Assembly (NCBI RefSeq): GCF_004027225.2
Contig: NC_044282.2
Span: 63,787,725-63,851,724 of the forward strand
Source of the DNA: Strigops habroptila
Taxonomy: Eukaryota; Chordata; Aves; Psittaciformes; Psittacidae
Length of the DNA: 64,000 nucleotides
Reading direction: 5' to 3'
The notes beneath the pieces were generated by a model, which saw nothing but the letters and a program-made list of their open reading frames with translations, ran no database searches and had not been told where the DNA came from. Both the position numbers and the translations under genes were made by a program. Shown here in pieces: positions 12,301 through 24,300 of this stretch (position 1 is the first letter of the stretch; every line of letters starts with the position of its first letter).

Positions 12301-15300
12301 AAGTATAAAAGCCTTAATTTTTGAGAGTTTGTACTATTAGAAGGAGTTTTATCTTCAGTAGGCAAGCTTAAATGGACTGCTAATAAATAAAAATACAAAG
12401 GGATGTGCATGACAAAAAAACATGAACTGAAACTATAAGAGAAGGTTGAACTGGGAAAGGGAGAAAGAGAAATACTGTTCTGTTATGATCCACTCTCTAA
12501 AAAGCTTGATTTGATGCATGGGGTGCTAGTGAAGTAAGGTAGCTCTTTGTAGTGTGTCTTTGCTTCACTGAGAAAATCATTGCATATATTTGCCATCTGA
12601 TGAGACAAATATTTTTAGGTGAGATTCTTGAATGCGTTAAAGAAAAGAAAACAAAAGCAAAGAAAATGCATAGCCCTAATGTTAACGGGGATCCTAATAT
12701 AGTAACAAGTATGCAGGGCAATGAATAATAGATTTAAGAGCTTCTGATTGTTCTGTAGACTGTAAATAAAGTAAAGGTGCCTGCTATCATAATGCCTGAG
12801 AGTAATAGACTTTGCAGGAAAAACTGGTAATTATTGTTAGTTTTCCTTTGGAAATTTCCTTCCTTAGGTGCTTTAAGCTTTAAAAAGTGTGTAAGTGGGT
12901 GAAGAACATACAAGCTGAAAATAAAAACCTCTGTGTGGGTCTGTTCCTTCCACAATTGCCAAAATATTTGCAGTTCAAAGTATTAACCTTTTATGACTTC
13001 TTAGATCACTGCTACCGCTGTAGACCTCAGATGATTAATTAATTCAGGATATATGGTATCTTATGCAAATATCACTAGTGCTGTTCTCCCACAATTGTCA
13101 CAGCTCTTATTCAAAGAAAAGTGTTGCCACTTCATGCTTTCGTACTGCAAATGAATCAAATGTAAGCTAAGTTAAAAAAATTACACAGCAGATTGATTGA
13201 TGTCTGATGAAGTCTGAAATGCTGGCTTTTGGTTCAAACAGAATGGTCAAATCCTCTATTTAAAGAAGAAAAAACGTAATTGTTTTGGGAGAGCTGTGAA
13301 TGGAACACAGGAATTAAACACAAGACTCAATTTGTAGTTATCTGGAATGTGTTTTTTTCCTTGAATCTGTAGCTCAAACAGATAGGGAAGAGAGGAATGT
13401 CTGTAGCAGTAGCAGCAATCATTGTGGTTACTCAATTACTGGAGCCGAATGCTCCTTTGTGCTACAAATGAGAACCTCTAGTTCCAGAAGATGCTACACT
13501 ACTTCTTATGAAAAAGTGAAAAATCAATAAGACTTGATCAGTGAGATCAAACGCATCTGGCAAATGTAGTTGCTAAATACATGATCTTTAACGGCCATTA
13601 CGAAATTTGGGTGCTGGTGCTTGCAGTATATTTTAGCACTCCCTTGATTCTCTCTAATCTTTCCTTGATTTTTCCTTTATTTGCTAATATTGTTTCTTTC
13701 TTTTTCCCCTCCATGTCTTAGAATATATGAGGTAAATTTCAGCCCTTTTTCAGGCTTTGCATGGAAAGGTGATCTGAATCCAACCCACATGCTTCAGTCA
13801 CACAGAACCTAAACCGAATTCGTAGCAGTAGCTCTGAAAAGTGTTTATAGTGGGAATTCTGTGTGCTAATGTATGGCAGCTGAATCTGTTAATGGTAGAC
13901 AACCTTGGAGTGAAAAAAGAGGGCATGCCCATGGCTACAGAAATTGTGAGGTTTTATAAACATGTATGAAGAGTGTTCAGAATTAGAAGGGAGCTTGGGT
14001 TTATTTCAACTGTAGCATGGAACGGGCATTTTTTTCTGCATTTTGGGCCGCAGCACTATGTACATTAGAAGAATAATCCATTTTCATTTAGTTTACTCAT
14101 AGCCCTTGTTTGTTCTTGCTTTTTATCCCCCAGCCTGTCTCAAACAAACAAACAGGAAGTGTGTCAGAAATATTTTAGCTATCGTGTATTTTTTTTATGC
14201 TTTTAGAAGATCTCCTGCAATTCAACCAAGTGTTAAATGGCCTTTTTTTAATTAGGAAAATCTTGCCTGTGCAAGCACATTAACTAAATCTGCAAAGCAT
14301 TTTATTTTTAGTAGACTTCAGCAACTAAATTTGGCAATCTGTTTGGAAAGAGAAGTTAAATTATTTAAAATATGCTTGGATTGTACATTATTTAGATGGC
14401 TGTTTCTGGATCCAGTGGAGTGTCTGCCAAGTTTTAGTTAATTTTAATTAATTTTAGTTAATGACAGCAGTATTCCTCGTTCTGTGTTGAATTTTAAAAT
14501 CTTTTCATTGCTAGGATGCTGGGGGAAGTCATCACAAAGTCTCCGTTTCTCCTGTTGTCCATGTCCGAGGGCTGTGTGAATCAGTTGTGGAAGCAGATCT
14601 TGTGGAAGCTCTTGAAAAGTTTGGAACCATATGGTATGTCAAGCAGTGTAATGTCATGTCTCTGGACAAGTTGTGAGCATTATTTAAAGGTCACTTGGAC
14701 CTCTTTATGATAACTATTTGAAATCCAGAACTTAGTTAATAGTAAAGCATTGAGATTTTCTAGGTTTGTGAGGATTCTGTATTTCTGTACATGCCAAGTC
14801 TGGTCAAGCAGAGTTACAACTGGCTACATGCCCTAGTGTCTGCTCTCAGACGCAGAAGCACAGCTCGTCCTGGCCTTAATATGAGCTCTAGCTAAACTGA
14901 ATTGCGGAACAGCACAAGGGTGGTTGTCTTGGTATAAGTGAATATACCAAAAATAAGGATAGGCCACACAGCAGATGGTGCTTTTTCCTGTGGTTTTGTA
15001 TGGGGGGAGTGCTCATGATATGGTAGAACATTCAGAATGAGATGATTACTTAGAGAAAGCCCATTCAAAGGTCATATAGCCTAAAGATTCCTCATCTGTG
15101 AACAAAATACTAAAGGTGAATGGGTAAAGCCAGCTTATTCTGAATTTTGAGTCATTCAGTTTTTGGAATCATGCATTTCTTTTCAAGTGAATGCATGTAT
15201 TGAAGTTAAATAGGGTTTTTTAAATAGGACAACAGTATTTTTTCCACGGTCTTAATAGTCACATAATTGAATTATACTTGTACTAGTATCTTAAATAAAA

Positions 15301-18300
15301 TTAAGCAAGGACCAGCTTGTTCAAGAATACAAATAAGTCCATTTAGCCTGAAACTTAATTAACTGACAAAGCCTCTTGAGTTTGTCCGTGTCTGGATTTG
15401 GTCAACTACAATACTTCTGTTTATTTCCTCTAAGGTAGTTTTGTGTCAAAAGTAGTATTTTAAATTTCTTAGCAACAGCAAAAAAGTTTAATGTATCAGC
15501 TTTGAATGTGTTTTATAATTGTCATTTACTTTGATCCTTTACCTCAAATGGCTTTAGCAAGATTTTTTTTAATATTAATTGTAATTTTTGTAATTTAGTA
15601 AATATTTGTTTATTTTATTGGTTGAATTTTTTTTTTTTATTAAACTTCTTCATGAAAACAATTGCTTATTACTTATTTATCTTATAGCTTCATTTCTTTG
15701 TTTTGTGCAAATGCTTTAGGAATGTGTTGGCCAGGTTTGGGAAGTGTGAGCAGGGAGACTCACCTTCCTTATAGTCCTTGTTAGGCATTGTTTAGAAAAA
15801 AACATGACACTTACAGGACTTTGGCTTTGTTTTGAGTAAGTGTATAGGAAAACTTACTGTAATGTTTCTCTCACCAGTTATGTCATGATGATGCCATTTA
15901 AGCGCCAGGCTCTGGTGGAGTTTGAGAATGTAGAAAGCGCAAAGAAATGCGTAACGTTTGCAGCGGATGAACCTGTGTACATTGCTGGACAGCAGGCTTT
16001 TTTCAACTACTCAACAAGTAAGAGGATTACTCGGCCAGGGAACACTGATGACCCATCTGGTGGAAATAAAGTTCTCCTGTTGTCAATTCAGAATCCTCTC
16101 TACCCAATTACAGTGGTATGTTTCTTCTTTTTTTCTCTTTTTCTTTATAAAATAATAAAAGGCAGGGAGCAGCAATCTCTATTACATTATTTCCATTGTT
16201 TACCATTTGTTAAAATTATACACGCTTAACTTGAGTCAGGAATTAAATTCACATACCAAAGGTGTCCACCATCTTCACAAAAGTAACAGGCATGTTCTGG
16301 AAAAAAGGTTTTTTGGGGTGATTCAGTCTCGTACAGGTATTTTGCAATACATTTGAAGGCTGCAGTGGTCAGGATCTCGAAATGTTTAAGTTACTGTGTG
16401 CTTTGGAAATATTGCCAAACGTGTTGCCATAGTATCAAGAATGTCATTTAGAGTTTTTAGGCTGTGAGTGGTGTAAGTTTAAATAGCAATATTGTTTTCC
16501 GGTCTCAGGGGTTATTATGCAGTCCTTCATTCTGAAGTATTTCCTTTGTGGGAACTGGAAATCTTTATTTGTTGATTATCAACTGGAGTTTGATGGAATC
16601 TTCGTCACTTTTATTTCGGCTGATACATTCTGCTTTTCGGTATTTCAAGTCATACCGTATATATCGGTTGCATCCTAATTTATTGCCATCTGTTTATGGC
16701 ACACGTGCATTTTTTAATGATACAGATTATTTTTTGCTAGTCTTTAAGAACACGTTTTCTCATGCACTGAATGCTTATATTTTTCATAGAAATTTTATAG
16801 TACACATTGAATTGCACAGAAATATGCCATGAAAAAATTAAAAGTCTACTTTAAGCAGACTTGTAATTCTGTGATACAAGCATAAGTTACTTGTTTTTAG
16901 GGAAATATATGGGATAGTATGGATCAGTCAAAGTGTCCGGGTTGTGTGGAACCATATAACTTAAAGCAAGCATTAAGTTTTGCTAATGTGATGTATATTA
17001 TGGCGGCAAGTTGATTGAAACTTAGTATTCCTGAAATTGCTTCAAACAGTCAGTTCCATGTCATGCTTTTTGCTTCACTGTATTGTGAATATTGTGATAG
17101 GTTTTTGCCTGTTGATTCCTTAATGGATGCTGTATTATTTTTCTCCTGACAGTTTTCCTTATAGAAAAGCATGGCAAGAACGAGGTGCTTTTTCATCAGT
17201 GTTTAAAAATACACCTGCTTTGAGCTGTGTGAACAAATCCACTGGAAGTTGAAGTATTCTTTCCATGTGACTGTAATACAATTTTTGGAAACCGAGTTTC
17301 ATTCATGCATTTGAAATTTGTCTTGCATAAGTGTCTGAGTTGAGTGTAGATGCTTGAGGAAAGTGGTAGCAGAAGCATCCTTATGGGCTGGGAGAGTTTC
17401 ATGGAGATTCTGAGGATGAAACCTGTAGCACTGTAGCTGCTTTTCAAAAACAAACACTCCCCCCTCAACCTCTTCCTTTCTGCTGCCCCCAGCTGTTTGT
17501 CTAGAGTATACCAATGATCACTGGGAGCAGACTCCTAGCACCACATTGTAATCCCGGCCTGATGTGCAGTAAGGCGAGCTTTTCTCCTTACTATTTGGTT
17601 CCCCTACAGCACTGAAGGTGGAGTGTTAACAATGAGTTTGCATTAATGCAGTGTTTCTTGTCAGAAGGTTTCTCTGCCTTAAGGGAAGCAGCACAGCAAC
17701 CACTTTGCAGTGTCTTTGATGCAGGTGAATAAAAGTGAAATTCTCCTTTTGGTAAGCTACCTAAGCTTACATCATGGACTACACCCAGCTACTCTTCTGA
17801 AAGTGAACATGAACAATTAAAAAAACCCCTTTTAACCTTATGAAATGAAATGTTCCATAACTACAGCGTCACTTCGTCTCTTTTTGCTTTGGTAAAAATA
17901 CTGCAATGCATGCTTAAAAGGGAGCATAGGTTGAGACATGGATGGAATTAATGGGTTTAACACAGTTGAAGGTACTTGTTTAATGTTTGCATTAGTACTT
18001 GTTAGAGAAGTTTTTCCCTGTTTTTCAGATTTGACTATCTGTTCTGTATTAATCCATAAAAATGCTAGTCACAAATGTATAAACTGTATAGGGAAAGTTA
18101 TAAATGAAAAGTGAACAAGCCTTTTCTTTACTCTTTGGCATTTAAATGCCAATGCAAGAAAATGTTCTGTGGACCTACTGTTTGAAATGTCACATCTGAC
18201 TAAAATATATTTTTCTTCTTCTTTAGGATGTCTTGTATACTGTGTGCAACCCTGTTGGAAAAGTGCAGCGCATTGTTATATTCAAGAGAAATGGAATACA

Positions 18301-21300
18301 AGCTATGGTTGAATATCCTTTTTGAGTGTGATTTTTTTGTTGTATTTGCTGTAAGTTCTTGACTGCAGATGGGATAAATACTGTGGAATTTTGAGACCAA
18401 ATTATTTTTTAGTTTCTATATAAGACATGATGATTTCTATATGTCTGTAAGCACTTTAAACATTTTATCTTTATAGGAAAAAGACATTGTCAACAATGGT
18501 CTTTGTTTTATAACCATGTTTATAGGTGGCCCTAAGGCAGACATGAAATGTGTCATTCGTTTGATAACACGTTATACGCAAAGCTTCATGGCTTCTGCTG
18601 GTGTTGATACTCAAGAAATGGGTACAGGATTGCAGAGATGCAGTTTGACTTCTTCAGACTCCTCTAAAATAGTTCTAATATATATTGCTTGCGGCCATCT
18701 TAGGCCTCCTTGACCTGTTTATCATGTGTTGGGGAAATTCCCTGCTCTGTTATCCTACTGTTTACTCTATTTGTAGTGTTAAGTTGTACATGGGATGAAT
18801 GTTCAGAGTTGTTAATGTATTACTGCAGTTTGCAAAGTCCAAAGTCTGATATGATTATACCTTAGTTTATAAAACTCTGATAGCCCTCTTCCTAGAGACT
18901 GATTACCCTCCATTTCAGAGCTGTTATATGGACAAAATTGTACCAAAGTCTCAGAAATCCTTTTGTAATTTCAGATGCATCTGATGTGGCAGGCTTTACT
19001 AGTGGGGTCACTTTGGTAATGTATGTCTTAACCAGTGGTTGCACTAATGATTTGCCAGTCAAAAAGAATTACCCTGACTTCCATAAAAGCAAGCTAATTG
19101 CGGTGTATCTATGTAGAAGACTTAACTGTGCATCCTAACAAGCACTAGCGTGACTTACTGTGTATTGAGTTTGTGGTAAGCAAGCAGTATTTTCTGGATC
19201 AGGTGACTTGTACAGTTGGGGGTTATTTTGCATCTTGTGAAAGATTAGGGAAGTTGTAGAGAGGATCCTGCATGTAATCTGAGACTACTGTACTTCCGTC
19301 CTTTGAATTAAATTCTGCAACATGCCTTTTGGCAAAAAACCCAACCAGCAATTGAAAGAAAACTCAAAATGTGGGCAAAGTAATGCAGCAGTGTAGATGA
19401 ACAGCTTGGTGGGGGGGAAATAGTGAGCTTTGAGACAAGCCTTGTCTGAAAAGTTCAGAAATTGACACAAATTTCAATGCTAACTGCAGTACCCACTACT
19501 TTTGCAGATGTGCTTCCACAGCTCTAGCCAGTGTCCAGCAATTTCTTAGAGGCCTGCAAAACTTAACTCTTCTCACTCTTAAATTCCACAGTGAACCTAT
19601 ATCACCTTAGAAGAAGTTGGGTTGCAGGAATGTGGTAGAACACAAGGGATATGCTACTGGTACAGACTACTTCCAAAATGTCACTAAAATTATATTGCAG
19701 GATGGTCTGCTGCAAGGTTCAGGCTCTCTGACACCATATGTTATTGAATGTATGAGATCACGGATTAACATGTGCCAAGGCTCAGGTACATTTTTCTGCT
19801 AGTCATAGAACATAAGAGTATGTAGAGGATATGAAGTAACTTACATTTGGAGCCTGGTAAATGTATCTGCCTTGAGCAGTGGGTTTAAGGCAATCTGCTG
19901 CTTGTATTTTTTGATGCAAGATGATTATTTATTCACTCAAAGTATTTCTCTTAGTTCCGTGGTTTTATTTGGCTAACAAGCTAAAAAGGATGTACTTTTT
20001 TGTAGTTTTTTGCTGTAAAGTGATTACTGAGCTCATATTTTCTCTACCCACAGGTCTCTAGCTAATGCTAGTGGTGAAAAGGGATGCGTTGTCTTAAATC
20101 ACGCCTTCTTGCCCCTGAGCTCTGATCCCTTCCCAAATGCTGCAGCTTGAACTTTCCCTTCAAATATTCTCTAGGCTTGCTGGTAACTTTCTGTGTCTTC
20201 TGATGAATATTACTAAATCCACCAGAATATCCCCTTCCAAATGGCATAAGATCAGAGCATAAAGGAAGCTTGCATGTATACTATTCATACTGAAGAATTT
20301 ACTAATTTATGAACAGTCTCATTATGTGCTGCTTACATCTCAAAACCAGATGGTTAACATAAGTTGAACCCATATATATTTGTTGGTAATTTTTATATTG
20401 AAGTTTGTATAGAGATCTTGCATACGATAATGAAATATCTGCAGGCTACAAATATGAAGCCATATGAGAAGGGGCATGAATGAGACACCTGGGGGAAAAA
20501 AATCCTTAACGTGATGTGTATGTTTGAATCAGTGTTTTGCGCCCAGAAGGCGAAGGCTGCACTCAATGGAGCAGATATCTATGCAGGATGCTGCACACTA
20601 AAAATTGAATATGCAAGGGTAATGCTTGGACCTTCTCTTTTAATTTTACTAGAAAAATATATATAATCAAGACTTAACCTTTTTTGCTTTTACTCTGTTT
20701 GAACAGCCAACTCGACTTAATGTCATTAGAAACGACAATGATAGTTGGGACTACACTAAACCGTATCTGGGCCGACGAGGTAGGTTTTCATATGTTACTG
20801 CTGTAGATGTTTGACTGTACTAATGACAATCCTTTATACGTGGTCAGGCTCTATCGCAATAGTCATTTCAAAGTGCTTCTGAAGGCTGTATTCACAAGCC
20901 AGGAAATTAACCCTGAGCCCTAGTGCCCCCCTACTGCCGTGTGCTTGAGCCATTTAGTTCAACAAGGAGCCCACACCTCCAAGCACCTTCGCAGTTCTCA
21001 AGGACTTGCATTTCTCCAAGCAGCTCTCTCCCTTTGGAGGAGAGGAAACCTGGTACAGACTATTCCTTACAAACTACAAACTTGCACACTGCTTCTCCTT
21101 CGAAAGGACTCTTTTCCCCTATGTTGGACGAGGCATTAAGAAGGATAGAGGACTTCAGCAGGCTGACTCTACACTTCATCATGCACCACATCGGCATCAG
21201 CAAAAAACCCCCAAACAAACAAACAAACCCTCTGAAAAAACTCAGACTTGCAATTCACCTTGTCTGCATACTGCATGCACCACCACCACAAGTTTTTAAA

Positions 21301-24300
21301 GGAGGACACTTTCAGTACTTCAGATTTGTATGGGATGAATAACATGATAAGACTGTACCCATTCTGTTCAAGTTTGTATGTATGCTGGCTTATTTCCCTT
21401 AAAATTACAACTGAAAATTTGAGAACCTCCAAAATTAAGAACCTGTCTTGTTGATATCATTGACATTGTAATCTTTTTATTACTTGCTGTATGTGAGAGT
21501 TGCATTCAGTCTTAGTGTAAATATTGTCTAGTAGCAGGGACGTTTAATCCTTATCTGTAGACAGTTGGAAATGAGCAGTGCAATATCAGATAGGTCCCCT
21601 CAGCTTTATTTAAGTATTAAAATAGGGAGATTCATAATTGGTACAGTCATACTGTCTCTTAAATACTCAGCTGTAAAACTTACCAGAGCTTAACTCATGT
21701 CAGTGGGAACTATAACTATATATGTAAAGACAAACTGCTGTGTAGCCTAACTCCTGTAAAGTGTTTATTAAAAAAATAATAATCTGTAACTATTGAGTGC
21801 AGTGTTCAGTAACTTCTGTACAATAATGTGTGCAATGTAAAGGTAGAAAAGTGAAGACAATGTGTCCAAGATAGATTATCTACTTATGAAAGGCTATATG
21901 AGAACCAGGGCTTTGGCCGTCTCAAGTGATACGCACTTTCAGAGTAACTCTGCAGAGACACTGGGCTTGTAAAACTGTTGTACAACTAAAAACTTAGGGC
22001 TTGAATTAAGTTCTTGTAAAAAGTTAACAAGGGAGCTACAGTATTGGTTGATTATGACTATTTGTATCAGGATTCAATTAATTTTTTCTCAAATTCCTGA
22101 GTTAAAAAAGGGATTTTGAAGAAACTGAAGGGCAAGAAAAAAAAAAATGAAGTTTTGAATTTGAAAAATCTGAAGGATTAATTTGACCCTCGTACCTTTT
22201 TATTATTGCAGCGTTCAGAGGCTGAATTGTAAAGTTGTGCATCTAATTACATTATGTAATTGGTCTTCAAAAAGCTATGGCTGTATGAACTAAATGTTCC
22301 CCAAGCTAGAGAAAACAGTGGGAAATGAAAAACTCAGGATACATATGGCTTGTTCTTTCTCAAGAACTTTCACTCTACTCTTTTGTTTTCCTTTTGTTAC
22401 TTTGACAGCCTGTCTCTGTACATTTTCTGTACATCACTCTAATACCCATAAGAGGAAAAGAATTAGACTTATATTTAATACATGAATATACTGTATATAG
22501 CATGATTTTTCACTTATTGTGGCCCATTTATCTGGAAAATGGGAATATAATTTTTGAGTGAACACTGAAATGTACTTGAGAAGGCAGGCATCTAGAGCAG
22601 TTTTGCCTATAAAGTAATGAAGAGTACTTTGGTGGTTTTGCTGCTTTTTTGAGAGTTTTCATATTTGTGCTATAGCTTAGTCTTGCAACAATGTTGTTTG
22701 GCTTTTGAACTTAATGTGACCAAAACTGTAGGGCTCTGACTATTGCAAACAAAGTCTTAGCCCAAAGGAATTTCATTCTGAGGACAGGCATGCTAATACA
22801 GGCTTTCAGAATTTCACAAACGCCCCCTCAAATCTTAGGAAGGAAATGCATTTTGCTCATAGTTCCTATGGTAACATATTACAGACTTGCCTATTGTATT
22901 TGTCCACTTAAGTAAGCTTCCTAACAAGTGCCTGCTGCTGTGAACACATACTGCATTAGGCTGAATGAAAAAAAACCCCACCTGACTCTTAGTGTTCTAC
23001 TTGCTTTTAGCCAGAAAGCTCAAATTATAGCTTGGAACATTTCTTTTGCTGGTAATACCAGCAGATGCAGTGACTCAAGGACGTGATTTAAAAATGAAAG
23101 CAAAGAACAACAAACCCAAAACTTAAACAATATTATAAAGAATCTTTCCTTTCAGAATTATTTTTAACACAGATCAGTTCTTATGTTTCAATGCTTGTTT
23201 TTACAAGTCTTTGTACTGACACAAGTGAGGGACTTCAAGGAAGTAACAAGTATGGAGCAGTGGACTACACCATCATGAGGACGAAATATTTGTCAAACTG
23301 TGTTCTCCCAGATTTCTTTATTTGAAGAATATGGTCCTTTATTACTGTGTGCAGTTTCAAAGGATTTAGCTCCACAGACTAGATTTTCCTGAAAGATGAT
23401 TTTCCTGAAAGATGATTACTGCATACAGTTTAAATGCTCCAAATACTTGATATGACTGCCCATTTGCTTTTTAGAGGCAAGAACCAGAGGTGTTACCCTG
23501 AAGAGGGAATGGAAGAACAAAACTTGACAAAAGTAGTCTTTCTTCTATGTATTTGAAAGCATTCGGCACTGTTCTCTCTGCAGGCTTTATTGCCAAAGTA
23601 AATATCTGACTTGGAACCTGTCCTCAAAATCCTGAGCAGAAAGGGCACATGTGTTTTCATTTCCCATTGTTGTGTTGTCTAATGCAAATAGTTTCTGTTT
23701 TTTCAGGGGAAGTACCTCCAGCTGCATTGGGCTGGAGTTGCCATTTTCAGCAGTCTTACTTAAATTTCCTGGGAATTGTTGTAAACTGATAAATGTCTTG
23801 CCCCATCTTTTCAACGTGGCTTTTTTAATTGTGAGAAACCAATTGTTGCTTACCACAAAGAAATCTGTAAGTTTAGATTTTCTTTATCATGCAGAATGGA
23901 TCTGATTTGAAAAATACAGCTTTGGCTGTGATGCACTGCTTTCCTCCAATAATGTAGACCCCTTGCTTAACTTTATGTCCTAGAGAACTGGGTTTTCTTA
24001 AAGGATTGACCGTTGTTTTAAATGCATTATTCAGTGATGTTTTTCTTCAGTTGAACTGTTACGTGCTGCTGATAATGCAATAATGTACAATCCTTTCAGC
24101 ATGCCCATAAATCAGTAGGTGTTCTGTAAATGTATATGTACACATATGTAATGCTCTCTGTTTACTGATTATGAAACCATGTAATACAGGTTGTTGTTGG
24201 CTTATGCTGAAACTTCTTGAAAGAAGCCTACTTTGAAAATGTGTTGCTGTTGAAGCTAATATTATGATTCAGGTACTGTCTTTCAAAAGTACTGCATTTC

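Larger units (their letters stand above)
6383..14514 (+). other. HNRNPLL: HNRNPLL intron 1 (8.1 kb)
   Basis: Donor GTGAGG, acceptor TTGCTAG. The first 380 bases are still CpG island and the rest is AT-rich. Contents: a short CR1 tail at 9545-9620, a poly-C tract at 10376-10394, and a TTG/TTA microsatellite at 11956-12022. No conserved coding segment was recognised. Confidence 0.85.

Noticed and set aside
20923-21342. 139-codon frame in intron 6 as a small gene
   Set aside because: No family similarity, no conserved start context, and it overlaps other open frames. The CA-rich composition explains the open frame; reported instead as a possible splicing element.
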